DNA of 64,000 bases from Liquidambar formosana (GCA_039720395.1 CM077824.1:17178046-17242045), one strand, 5' to 3'. Shown: positions 43,502 through 54,386, counted from the first letter of the stretch. Program-made: numbers and translations. Notes: generated by a model not told the origin, from the letters alone.

Positions 43502-46500
43502 TCAGGGGCAGTATGCTTTGATCCACATTGCATTGATAGGTGGAAGTAAATCATCAGAGTCTATTGGCGATATGCGATAGTACCCGCTTTCACTTGCTTC
43601 CCTTACGATGTAGGGACCTTCCCACTTAGGAGCGAACTTGTTAGGGGCTGAAAGACCTCGCCTAACGAAGTCCTTAGTTTTTAGAACTAGGTCGCCCTCC
43701 TAGAACACCCTGGGTCGCACCATCCTGTTGTAGGATCGAGCTACCCTCTGTAGGTAGACTTGAGATTTCTCCAAGGCTTTATCCCTTCGTTCCTCCAATG
43801 CCTCAAGCTCAGCTCGCCTCATGCCTGGGTCGACCTCACTAGCCAGAGCCATGCGGGCTGAGGGTATGGCGATTTCTACAGGAAGGACAGCTTCGGTCCC
43901 ATAAACTAGGGCGAAAGGAGTAGTCCCAGTGGCTTCCTTCTTCGAGGTCCTATATGCCCACAGAGCCATGGGAAGTTGGTCGGACCATGATCGAGGCGAC
44001 TCATCTACCATCTTACTTAGGATTCTCAGGAGGGTTTTGTTGGTTGCCTCTGCTTGCCCGTTCCCTTTGGGATAATAAGAGGTCGACTTCACATGGGCGA
44101 CTTGGTACCTATCAAGGAGGTTCCTGACATGTCGATTTACAAAAGGGGTCCCATTATCAGACAAGATCCTGTTAGGGATGCCAAATCGACAGATGATATT
44201 TTCTTTGATAAAATTGGCCACTGCTTCTCCTGTTGCTTTTCTGAGTGATACAGCCTCGACCCATTTAGTGTAACATTCCGTCGCTGCGAGGATCCATATA
44301 TTTCCCCTCCCTCCTGGTGATATGGGTCCTATGAGGTCCATTGCCCAAGTATGGAAAGGCCATGGAGTCGAAATGCTCTGTAGCTCAACCGCAGGTGCAT
44401 GGATGCGATTAGCATGCATTTGGCAAGGTTGGCACCTTTTAACATGTTGCGCTGCATCGGTTTCCATGGTCGGCCAGTAATAGCCAATACGGAGTAGTTG
44501 CAGGTACAGCTTGGTACCCCCCTGGTGCTCCCCACATGCTCCTCCATGGACTTCTTCTAAAGCTCTCTGTGCTTCGAGGTTGGAGAGACATCGCATTGGT
44601 GCACCCTCAATTCCTTTTCTGAACAACTCACCGTTCTTAACAAAATATCTGGGAGCCTTTCTCTGAATGACAATTGCGTCTTTCTTCTCGAGAGGTAGGG
44701 CGCCTTCCGTGAGGAAGTCAATGTAGGGTTGTCGCCAATCCCTTTCCTCTACGAGGTTACACTCTGCTGGGTCGGCCAATTCGTGGCATTTGAGACAAGC
44801 CTTTTGGATGTTGGCTGCATCTTGCGACATGGATGGCCAGTAATACCCTTGTCGCTGGATGCGTCGATACAGAGGGACTTCGTTTTGACCACAGTACTGC
44901 GAGTGCATCGTGTTTAAAATTTTGCGAGCCACCTCTTCATTGATGCACCGAGCTAAAACATGATCTGGTCTTCTGTGGTACAGCTCGCCTTCAAGAACCA
45001 CGTATTTTTCCAACCCCTTGATTGTATTTAGGCGACCTTATTTGCTGGACAGTTGGTCAACTATCAGCTTCCTCCAATCATCTTTGGCCTATCTCATCTT
45101 CGTGGATCAGGTCGAGCATGGTGCAAGGCATAGGTCGCCTGGTGACCTTAATGTCGAGTTCCTCCCCATGCATGGTGACCTTGGAAGCCAGAGTTGCAAG
45201 GGCATCTGCATGTCGATTACCAGATCGAGGTTGGTGCTCGACCCTGACCATTTCAAACCTATCCAGTAGCTTCTGTACTATGGTTCTGTATGGTGCTAGG
45301 GCGATTTCCTTTACGGCGAATTCTCCTGATGTTTGCTTGATCACAAGGTTGGAATCTCCCCGTATACAGAGACGAATTGCCCCAATCTGAAGGGCAGTGA
45401 GGAGGCCGATCACGAGTGCCTCGTATTCAGCTTCGTTGTTGGTGCAAGGGAAGGCGAGTCTGTAGGACTGGGATACTGTTTCCCCATCTGGGGTCGTGAA
45501 AACGATTCCAGCACCACCTTCTCCTCCTGCTTGCCGACCCATCAAAACTCATGTGGTATTCTCCACCTATATTAGCCCAGGCTGCCTCGACCAAGTCTCC
45601 GGGGATATCTTCTGCTAGTGGCTCGTGCTTGCCACTGGGGAAGTGAGCTAGCAGGTCGGCTAATGCTTGAATTTTGATTGCCGTGGGTACTTTGCAGAGA
45701 ATATCAAATTCTGCCATCAGTAAGAGCCATCGAGCTGCCCTTCCTGACAAAGCAGGTCGAGTAAGGAGATATCTGAGCGGGTCAAATTTTGTCATGAGGT
45801 GTACTTCATGAACCAGAAGATAGTGTCTGAACTTTTGACAGGCAAAGACCAAAGCCAGACAATGTCGTTCGACTGGGGTATATCGCACCTCCGAGCCGCG
45901 AGTGACTCGACTTATGTAATAAACAGGGCTTTTCCTGCCCGTCGACTTCCTGTGCTAGCAGTGCGCCTACGGAGTCTTCTGTCGATGTGAGATACATTCT
46001 TAGGGGCTTTCCAGGTCGAGGTGGAATCATGGTGGCAGTGGAGGTGAGTGCTTGCCTTGATTTTCTCGAAGGCGACCTGGTGCTCTTCCTCCCATTTGAA
46101 GGGCGCCTTCTTCTTCATCAGGGAACCGAATGGCTTCATTACTTCTGACAAGGCTGGGATGAAGCGTCTCACGTAAGAGACCTTGCCGAGGAAGCTTTTG
46201 AGCTGTTTTTGAGAGGTGGGAGGTGGCATTTCTTGTATAGCTCGCGCTTTAGAAGGATCTATGTCGATACCATGTCGATGCACTAGAAAGCCAAGGAATT
46301 TTCCTGATGAGACCCCGAACGCACACTTGAGGGGGTTCATGCGAAGCTGGTAACGGCGACACCTTTCAAAGACAGCCTTCAGATCGACGACATGACTTGC
46401 CTGCGCCTTGGATTTGACCACTATGTCGTCGACATAGTCCTCCACCGTTTTGTGAAGCATATCATGAAATATGGCCGTCATGGCCCGCTGATATGTTGCC

Positions 46501-47234
46501 CCAGCATTCTTTAGCCCAAAAGGCATGACATCATAATAAAAGTTACCCATTGGTGTTCGAAAAGCAGTCTTTGGGGCATCCTCTCGAGCCATTTTGATCT
46601 GGTTATACCCGCTAAAACCATCCATAAAAGAAAACAGCTCATGCCCTGCTGTCGCGTCGACCAGGGTGTCGAGGTTGGGCAGAGGAAACTCATCCTTTGG
46701 ACAGGCTTTGTTGAGATCTCTGAAGTCGACGCAGCATCGAATTTGTCCGTTCTTCTTTTTGACTGGTACAATGTTGGCGAGCCACTCAGGGTGCTGTATA
46801 GGCTTGATAAAACTGGCCTCAAGAAGCTTTTCTATTTCCGCTTTGATTTGGAGCTCAAGTTCAGGTCGAAACACCCGAGCGGGCTGCTTTACAGGCCGTG
46901 AGGTCATCGCAGCATTAAGGCGATGTACTGTGACCCTAGGGTCGAGGCCGGGCATCTCTTTATAGCTCCAAGCAAAGACATCGGTGTAATCTTTAATCAA
47001 AGCAATTATGGATTGCTTCTGCTCCAGAGGGAGTCGCTTACTAAGGAAGATCGGCCGTGGTGGGTTGCCTGGATCGGCGAGGTCGATTTTCTCAAGTTCC
47101 TCCTCTTGCGGTCTGGGCTCGTCCTGCAGGCATTCTGGCGCAGCCAATACTTCAGGAGGGTTGATGGTTGTATTCAGACATTCCTTTTGGTGGGGGTTTG
47201 ACCCTGTTGGCCTAGGGTCTACCCCCGTTGATCG
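43502..47234 (-). pseudogene. pol: Tat element 2 Pol, frameshifted
   Basis: Order as in element 1, but broken. RT (from about 47230; FRDLN, DYVDDIVVKS near 46430) is in frame down to about 46050, where a frameshift occurs. A second shift lies near 45928 within the first RNase H, and a third near 45545 before the archaeal RNase H (45545-45078; EYEALV, GDSNL, ADALATLAS). Stops separate it from integrase (45013-43700), and a TAG at 43697-43699 interrupts the integrase C terminus, which continues as EGDLVLK to 43502. Integrase has two successive zinc domains (first: H37, N44 in place of His, C73, C76; second: H156, H163, C194, C197) and the core D226, D286, E322. RT start and gag-protease share a frame and are separated only by a TGA at 47235-47237. 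Confidence 0.88.
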
Positions 47235-49634
47235 TCATAAACCATTGACTCTGTACACGATCTTCCCATCGGGGTGGAGGATTCTGGTGGCTTTCGGCGA
47301 CTCTTTCTCTGGTGGAGGACTCAAGCGAAGTCGCTTTCCTTTATCTCTTTGTTCAGGGGCAAAACACCCTCTCTTGGCGTCTTCCCATTTTGGCAGTGGC
47401 AAGGACTGGACTTTGGAAGGAGTCGCCTCTCCTTCCGGGGATACCTCGTCAAAGAAGGTTGCCTCGGTGATGTGGGCTTCATGCTTTTCAAAGGGCGATG
47501 CTGAGGCTGTTACAACCACCATTTTTCCTTTAAGTCGGAGCTTCAAACACTGATGGAATGTAGAAGGGACGGCCTTGAACCTGTGAATCCAAGGTCGAAC
47601 CAGTAGTACATGGTACGAGGTGGAGCTCTCTATAACATGGAACCTTGTGGCCGACTTAGTGGGGCCGACCTCCAGATCGAGGGTGACATGCCCCATAGTC
47701 TTTTCTCCTTTTACTGCGAACCCGGAGATCTCAATGGTCTGCCTGGTAACTTTGTTCAGGGGTATACCTGCAGAAATTAAAGTGCTGGCTGATATGATAT
47801 TTACTGAAGACCCTGGATCGAGTAAGGCCCGCCTCAGCTCGACCCCATTGATGAATGCTGTGACATACAGGGGTCGATTGTGATTTATGTATGGTGTTTC
47901 GAGGTCTGCATCGCTGAAAGTAAGGGTGGTATCGTGAGTCTTGATGGAACTTTTGATCGACCCCTCATTGGAGAAAGCTTCTTCATTTGTTTTATGAGCG
48001 AGGTAGACCATGGCCTTAGTCGCCTCGAAGCGTAAGGGTTGTGAAAAACCCATTTGATCATAGAAAGCTTTAAACTTCACGTGATCCTGGAGCTTCTTAG
48101 CCATAGAGTCGTACTCGCCTTGATTCGCTTCTTCATCGCCACACAGGTCGAGATAGGCAACTGTCATGGCTTGCCCTGCCCCGTTGTGTGTGGGAAATGG
48201 ATCTGCATCGATATCTCGAGGTGGGGCGACCTCCAAGTCGCCGTTTTTAAGCTTTTTGTCGAAGAACCTACGGAGAGCCCAGCAATCTGCAGTAGCATGC
48301 TTGTTGAATCGATGATAGGCACAGTAGTTGGGTCGAGCTCTATCAGCTGCAGTAGGTCGAACCGTAACTGGAGGGAGGCGGATAATGTGGTCCCTGACCC
48401 ACCCGTCGAGTACTGTCAGTACCTCATCCATGGGACAAGGAAAAGGTGGGGGTTCCTCGACCTCCTTCGCTTTCTTGGAGGATTCATCTTTCTTAGGGCG
48501 CTTTGTCTCAGCAGCCGCTGCAGCAGGTGCTGAATTTCGTTTTGAATTTCTCCAGTCTGACCTGGGAGTGCTTCTAGCGAGTTCCTCCTGTTTGCTGCGG
48601 TGAGTATTTTTGGCTGCCTCACAGAGGCGGGAAAATGACCCAAGGTTTGAGTTTTCAAGATGCAACTTGTATGATGGAAGCAAACCATTTAGGCATACCT
48701 TTACCAAGTTTTCTTCAGTGATTGGGTCGTGGCACTGCATCGCCTTTTTCCTGAACCTTTTGATGAACTCGACGGGATCCTCATCTTTCTTTTGTTTCTC
48801 TTGACTTAGAGTGATGATAGTGAGCCGCTCCTCCACATAAAAGAATTTTCCGTGGAACGCGAGAACCATAGCATCCCAGGTCGGTATGGATTCTGGGGCA
48901 AGATTGGAATACCATGAATAAGCATCGACGGTGAGCGATTTTGAAAACTCACGAAGTCACAAGTTCTCATCAGATCGATGGGGTCCTAGTGCATCAAGAA
49001 ATCGCACTACATGTTCTCGTGCATTTCCATCTATCCCGTTGAACAAGGGAAATTTCAGGGGCGGTGTATACCCCGGGGGGTATGGTGCACTTGCCAACTC
49101 GAGTGGGTATGGAGGCCTCATGTCGAGCTCAGGTGCTGGTGGTAAGGTGAGCCTAGCTCGCTCCATCGCCATTCTTTTCTCCATTTCTTCAACAGTTACG
49201 AACTTCTGAACTGGGGGAAGTACCGGCGGTGTATGTCCTGGCGGGGCTCGCCTACCGTTCTGGGCCGCTTCATCCTGGGCCGACGCTCCCATAGATGGTC
49301 CACCCTGAGGGTTGGCCCCATGGGGAGGGTTTTCGCCCTCAAGGCGAGGTTCGCCTGTTGGTGGGTTCTCTCTTTGAGAACGTAACTCTTCCAGGATCCG
49401 ATTTTGGGTATCATTGATTGCTGTGAGTGTGGGAGCAAGGATGTTAATGAGATCATCCAACGGAGGATACTGAGATCCTCGAGACTGGCGAGATCGCCGA
49501 CTTTGGCGGCTTTGACGGGATCGGGCCCCACGCCCAGACTCGCTGGATTCCTCCTGATTGCTATCTGCTCTCAAATTGGCAGCTCGAGCCCTTGAAGTTC
49601 CGGCCTGCGTGCTTCCTCGAGTCGTCACCATCAT
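47235..49634 (-). pseudogene. gag: Tat element 2 gag-protease with one internal TGA
   Basis: A single frame of 800 codons interrupted once, by TGA at 48954-48956 (ENL-stop-LREFSK; Arg expected, again a CGA to TGA type change). N-terminal 225 codons: Arg/Ser-rich leader (RQSRQSRRSRQSRG), proline-rich region and the start of gag. Then 544 codons: gag core, a zinc-knuckle-like CAYHRFNKHATADC, and a protease with LLDPGSSVNI. In that motif a proline replaces the usual Thr/Ser of DTG/DSG, and GRPWIH reads VRPWIH. The terminal TGA is followed in the same frame by pol, so Gag-Pro-Pol would need readthrough. Confidence 0.85.
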
Positions 49635-49645
49635 GTACGCTGCCT

Positions 49646-49662
49646 CCCCAGCGGAGTCGCCA
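49646..49662 (-). other. Primer-binding site, tRNA-Arg type
   Basis: The minus strand reads tggcgactccgctgggg, one base different from the PBS of element 1, 3 bp inside the 5' LTR (49666). It supports the Tat assignment. Confidence 0.78.
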
Positions 49663-49665
49663 AAA

Positions 49666-50750
49666 TGTTTGTGGGAGAAGTCGACGTGGAGTCAACAGAG
49701 CCCACGTGGGTCGTATTCGAGGAGGTCAGCCACGTATGATGGTGAGACAGATGGAGGGATCCAAGTGGAGGAGAGAGAGAAGCGATCTGGGGTAGCTTTA
49801 GGAGTGGGAGATAGGCAGGGAGAGAGTCGACCTAGTGGGGTGCGACTCGCGTTTGGAGAGGCTTCAGTCCAAATGAAGCCTTTTTGGAGAATCCCCTCAA
49901 TCAAGGCAGAGATTCCTTGGTTGCTGGTGTTGTTGGTGAGGGGATTGAATTGACCTTAAATGAGGCTAAACGGGACCTTTTTATAGGGCTAAAAAGGGTC
50001 TGGTTAAGTCGTTGGTCGCAGGTGACAGTCAGACTTAGGGCGATGGGTAGCAGACCTATGCTCTGCCAAGTAGGTCAGCTACCTTACCCTGTTCCTGAGC
50101 TGACACCCATACCAATCAGGCTTTATGTCTGTACGAGGTATGGTTTTGACCTGCTAGCTGTCCCATCACCTTTTGAGGTTGTTGCTGTGTCTTGTCACTT
50201 CCCAACTATCCCCAGATCGACTATGGAGGTGCAATTCCCGATGCCATGGGTGCGACCTCCTTAGAGAGCCTTCTCTCCATCCACCAAGCCAAGATCCTCT
50301 AAATGTCCCAAGTGCTAAGGGAAGCTAAGGTCGAGCGACCTTGCTTGAGGGTCAAGCTCGCAATCGAGCCCCCTGGGCTCTGCCTCGACCCAGGCTAGTT
50401 GTTGAACTAGGACCGTACCTTCGAGGGGGATCAAGTAGATCGCCGACCTCGACTCCCATCACGCGATGTGACAGGCATCCGACTCGAAGAGGGCACGAAG
50501 ACCCACCTCGAGATGGTCCGGGCATCCTCGATAATGAGGGCGTCCCTCCGGAGAGGGGCATCCTCGATGAGCTGTGACGTACTCACCGAGGGTATGTCGA
50601 TGTGGGCGGCAAGGCCATCCTGAGTGGGATTGTCCAAACGGTGCCATCTAGGAGACTGAGGTGGCAGGATAAGTCAAACCTTGTTGGTCAACTCTCCACG
50701 TGGCGAGGCACGATTGGTTTGACGTGGCAGCGTGTTTTGGGGTATCAACA
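49666..50750 (-). repeat. Tat element 2, 5' LTR
   Basis: 1085 bp, 10 substitutions from 38516-39600 and no length change. It carries the LTR promoter. Confidence 0.95.
49978..49985 (-). promoter_or_regulatory. TATA box of the Tat element 2 5' LTR
   Basis: The minus strand reads cccTATAAAAAggtccc, a good plant TATA context, about 340 bp upstream of the gag start. Confidence 0.55.
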
Positions 50751-50755
50751 CCCCT

Positions 50756-50930
50756 CAAGTCACAAAAGCTCTTATTATCCCTCAAGATCAACTCCAATTT
50801 GAACCAAAATTCATATCCATTGTCCTTGTGACTCTAGAAAACTAATGCAAGTGACTAGACTCAAAAACAAAACAAAAACATGCATGAAATGATGAGCCCT
50901 AGTAAGGTGGTGCAAAAATGGGGTGTGACA
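50756..50930 (-). repeat. Tat element 1, 5' LTR, U3 end
   Basis: Matches 24465-24639 of the 3' LTR. It was displaced by element 2. The last bases ggggtgtgaca are followed by the ctagc duplication. Confidence 0.95.
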
Positions 50931-50935
50931 CTAGC

Positions 50936-51410
50936 ATATGATTTGTCGATATACATTTTTATGAAAAACTTATGCGATTAGCTTGGCTTATTCTTGTGTA
51001 TGTTATACTCACCTTTACAACATATTTTTCAGATGAGTAGTCTGTTAGATTGCTGGGCCAAGTGCAGTGGAAGCTTAGAGCGTGTTAGGCTAGCAGCTAT
51101 TGGATTGAACATTAATTAGTATCAGTTTCCGTAGTGATTTCTTTTTCTTATGAGAGGATTTTGGACTCATTTTTAGATGTTATTTGTTAAAGTTTGGAGT
51201 TATGAGATTTGAGTAGACAACTTTTTCAATTATTTTAGTTATTGTTGATGATTATGACATCACTGAATTTTTGGAGATTATTAGTACATCAAATTTCATT
51301 GTTGGAAATTTTATTATGGATGGATGAATTTAAATTGATCACAAGAATGGTTGGGATACGAATGTTTAATTGCGCCTTCAGACTCAATCTCTTGGGTTTG
51401 GGGTGTGACA
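50936..51410. mobile_element. Solo LTR, right part
   Basis: Continuation of 20471-22038. It ends GGGTTTGGGGTGTGACA and is followed by the ccatg duplication (51411-51415). It is T-rich and non-coding. Confidence 0.85.
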
Positions 51411-51700
51411 CCATGAGCCGCCAATACTTTCTGGTACATAAAAATTGAAGAACAGAGGAGTGATTTTCAACTTCCTCAATATATAAATTGAATTCCATAT
51501 TTGAATATGGGTTACAAAGAAACAACAGCTCATAAAATACAAAGAAAATGATATTAGAATTCTGAAGTGGATGAGTTGCAAAACAAGAAATGAAACAATA
51601 ATAAAATGAAAGATCAAAACAAGGAAGAAAAATTGTAGTTTGCAATAATTTTGGCTATCCATCGGAAAGCTTGTGGAATTGCTTCCAAGCTCCATCATCC
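51411..51700 (-). pseudogene. PRPP synthetase (PRS4-like) pseudogene, 5' part
   Basis: On the minus strand, VVAFSDDGAWKQFHK (about 51698-51650) matches the plant PRS4-type motif (I/V)AFPDDGAWKRFHK. After an intron-like AT-rich stretch, QKVLAAHG (51436-51411) matches the conserved GGTLIECQKVLAAHGA region. The exon between them, which includes the PRPP-binding loop DLVQSGGT, is missing. The solo LTR entered directly after AHG. It joins 20345-20440 as one gene relic of at least three exon pieces. It is non-functional. Confidence 0.7.
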
Positions 51701-52144
51701 GAAAATGCGACAACCATCTATAAAGAAAATTTTTGGTCAGTTCCAATCAAGTCAACAGTTCAGATCCTCCCTTGGAGCTCCATTCCTCGATCAGGTGAAA
51801 ATTTTTGGTCACACAAAGATGATTGCATAAACTATTATGAGACATTTTTGGCTTCTAAGAAAAATTCAATTAGATGGACCATATGGGTCATCTTCGATTT
51901 TGTAAGTCCTTGTCGAATTGTGCTTGTAGCCATTTATTCATTGTCTCGGCTCTTATTACAACTATTACCATTCCAACCTTTAGCATGCCCTTAAAAACAA
52001 TCCCTTACCCTCCCTTGCTAAGGACGTTTAAGGTTTCGAACTCTAGTGGAAGAAGTTCACTATTTTTGGAAGTTGCAAAACAATAATCAAAGTGAAAAGC
52101 ATCAAGTCGAAAAAATATATATATATATACACTTATGTTCCATC

Positions 52145-52286
52145 AGCACATGTTGATGTAAGTTATATCAGCACCATGCATTGGGGGTTGTACCCCTTGC
52201 ATTGGCCTAATGTACCTCATATCCCACTAATGCATAAGGTACAACTTCCAATGCGGGTGTTGATATGAGTTATATCAGTATGTGCC
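52145..52286. mobile_element. Fold-back MITE
   Basis: The arms agcacatgttgatgtaagtt/atatcagcacc and the inverted ggtgttgatatgagtt/atatcagtatgtgcc pair over about 60 bp, including ttgtacc/ggtacaa near the centre. It is flanked by TA microsatellites. A related remnant (ttatataagttatatcactacg) lies near 58020. Non-coding. Confidence 0.6.
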
Positions 52287-52421
52287 TACCTGATCATCAT
52301 CCTATATATATATATATAACTAATTTATGCTAGTATTTTTTTTTTCTCAAGTTTATATATATCATGAAAATTTCTCAGTCACATTATATATCTAGCTTGT
52401 GCATCAATTATTCAAAATTAG

Positions 52422-52760
52422 ATCCTTGGACAAGGCGGGCAAGGTACAGTTTTCAAAGGAATGATAAAGGATCGATGGAACATGTATAGTAACTGTAAAA
52501 AGGGCTAAGATGACAGAGTGGATAAATGGCTACGAGCACAATTCATCAAGAGATACTAATGCTCTAAGAGAAATTGAACATGACCATGTCCTTTGCCTAA
52601 GCGTGTTATGCTTAGAAGCCAAAGGTTCTCTATTAGTTTATGAATTCATCCTGAGTGGGAGTCTTTTCTATCCTCTCCATCAAGAGAAATGATGAATTGA
52701 AGTTCTAAAATATTAAGAAGAACCTGGAGGACTGCATGCGAAGAGTGGAAGCTATAAGCC
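52422..52760 (+). pseudogene. WAK-like receptor kinase fragment, copy 3
   Basis: The most diagnostic copy. It starts ILGQGGQGTVFKGMI, the glycine-rich loop of WAK/WAKL kinases (ILGQGGQGTVYKGML). After frameshifts it continues with DRVDKWLRAQFI, MLSEIEHDH-type helix-C sequence, then CLEAKGSLLVYEFILSG and LHQEK, equivalent to CCLETEVPLLVYEFI. A WED-like stretch (LEDCMRR) follows near 52730. The catalytic-lysine segment is disrupted, and the catalytic loop, DFG and extracellular GUB/EGF domains are absent. It is non-functional. No other exon of this gene is recognisable in the window. Confidence 0.72.
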
Positions 52761-52870
52761 ATATGCATTTGATACAATTAATACTCCAAACATGGGCATA
52801 TGTAACCACGACATAACAAAAAGAGAACATTATCTTATATATATGATCATGAACAAAGAGATTATTCATG

Positions 52871-54269
52871 CATGCCCAACCTTAAATATCCACGGAAATT
52901 GAGCTAAGCTAGAATAGTTTTTGCCAAAAACTCTTAAAAATTGAGATTATTCTGAGGCGAATGTTTCGCGGAGTAAGGGTTTGGAAATCTGCAGCGATAG
53001 TCTTCTCCGATGAACTCCCAACCGATGATGTCTAGACGAAACCTTGAATAGTTGTTTGCTGTTTGGTTTATTGTCTTCAATAGTCTATTGTCGGTGATTT
53101 TTTTCAGGTGAGAATCTTACCCTGAAATTTTGAAACCATAATCCCTAAATTGATGAGATAAATAATAAAGTGTGATTGGGAGTGGTACGGTTTGTAATTA
53201 GTATGGAAATTAAATTTGAGGGCATTTTTGTCAATTTGGGGTGAATTGGAGTTATGGCAAAACCAGATTTGTTTTTAGTTCTATTCTAAAAGGACTCTTA
53301 TACTATAGGGCTATGGCAAAAAAATCCCTAAAATTAAACTCCAAATCCATTCCACTTAATTAAGGCTCCTCATAAGTTTTTCCTACTATAATTCATTCTC
53401 TCTCTCTCTCTTTGAAGCCCTAACCCCCATTGTAATCGTTCTCTCACTATGCAGAGATTTAAAGACATCGAATGAGGCCACAAGGGGGAGATTTCCAAGC
53501 TAGAATGAAAATTTTCCATTCTAATTCATGGCCATCATTGTGATGAGTAGAGGAAAAGATAGTCACCTTCAAGGATTGTGTCTCTTCAATTCATGGCCAT
53601 GGCTGAGATGGAGTAGATGGGATAGAGGCATATAACAAGAATATAATATGGACTTCACTAATTTTTCAACTATTGGGTTTCCTTCTAAAATTTCAAGAAA
53701 AAAAAATTAAAGAAAAAAATATTAAGCCTCACATGGATCATTTGTTCTAGTACAATGAACCTAGTGTTAAGAGAGCTTGATTTGAGGGTCTTTTTTCTTT
53801 CTTTCTTTTTTTTTTCTTTTTTTTTTCATTTAATTTTTTATTTCTATGTTGGGAAATTAATTTCATTTTTCTCTTTCAATTTAAGGGAGATATGGTGGAC
53901 TTGTAGAGATCATGTTTGTGGACTTGGAGTGATCTTTATTTCTAGGGGCGTAATCATATTAATTTGTTTCTGTGAGTCATTTTATTTTTTTGCGTTGTTT
54001 GTTTCCATAAAGACTTGTGGTCATCTTCGTTTCCAACACTTGATCATAAGTCATGGTGGTGATGGTGTTGCTGTAAAAGAGAGTTTTATCTAGCTCGTGG
54101 ACTTGTGATTGGAATGAGGGTTAGGGTTTGAAAGTGAGATAGGTCATGTGAATGGGTAAAAAGGGGAGTTGGAGATTTTTTTTTGCTGAGGAGAGGTTGG
54201 AGATCGGATTGAACTAAATGGGTTTTGGATTTAGTTCTAATTAATCCAACTTGAATCTTACCCAAATTT
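52871..54269. other. Intergenic, no gene recognised
   Basis: AT-rich with T-runs (53790-53840) and CT repeats (53397-53412). The open frame at 53755-54093 is Phe/Ser-rich low complexity with no family resemblance. Repeated tatagggctatggcaaaa strings near 53300 hint at a decayed transposon end, but no pair was found. Confidence 0.5.
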
Positions 54270-54386
54270 GTAAGTAAAAGGATTAAAGTAGGATTTAAAG
54301 TAGGCCGTTGGATTAAAAGAGATCTAAGGCTTAGAAAAGGTGTTAAGAGTTTTACTCTTACACCATGTCTCAATGGAACCTTCCCT
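54270..54386. repeat. Extra inverted copy of the long-TIR end
   Basis: Homologous, in the same orientation, to the right TIR of the adjacent element (56955-57071), sharing gatctaaggcttagaaaa and caatggaaccttccct versions. It lies head to head with the left TIR at 54399, making a palindrome around 54392. It may be the end of a second element whose other end is lost. Confidence 0.55.

Larger units (their letters stand above)
38516..50750 (-). mobile_element. Tat element 2: Ty3/gypsy LTR retrotransposon nested in element 1
   Basis: A 12,235-bp element on the minus strand, TSD cccct (38511-38515 and 50751-50755). Both LTRs are 1085 bp and differ at 10 positions. In element order: 5' LTR (50750-49666), PBS for tRNA-Arg (49662-49646), gag-protease (49634-47235), pol (47234-43502, broken), an antisense PMD gene (plus strand, 40036-43191), polypurine tract, 3' LTR (39600-38516). 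It is GC-richer than element 1 and comes from a different Tat subfamily: its LTRs share no similarity with those of element 1 beyond the ends, and pol is well diverged. It cannot be autonomous. Confidence 0.93.
22039..50930 (-). mobile_element. Tat element 1: Ty3/gypsy LTR retrotransposon hosting element 2
   Basis: A complete Ty3/gypsy element on the minus strand with TSD ctagc (22034-22038 and 50931-50935). Without element 2 and its target duplication it is about 16.7 kb. In element order: 5' LTR (50930-50756 plus 38515-36089), PBS for tRNA-Arg (36085-36069), leader, gag-protease (35278-32159, one internal stop), pol (31883-28614, open), an antisense ORF (27006-28293 on the plus strand), a tandem-repeat array (26530-24760), polypurine tract and 3' LTR (24639-22039). 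The archaeal-type second RNase H in pol, the tRNA-Arg primer site and the long 3' region with extra ORF and tandem repeats place it in the Tat/Retand/Ogre group. LTRs differ by about 10 changes in 2.6 kb, so insertion was recent. Confidence 0.93.
51797..52870 (+). repeat. R3: duplicated unit
   Basis: Homologous to R1/R4, starting near gatgattgcataaactattatgag. It contains WAKL copy 3 (52422-52760) and a fold-back MITE. It abuts the PRS4-like relic at about 51797, which marks one boundary of the duplicated unit. Confidence 0.7.
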
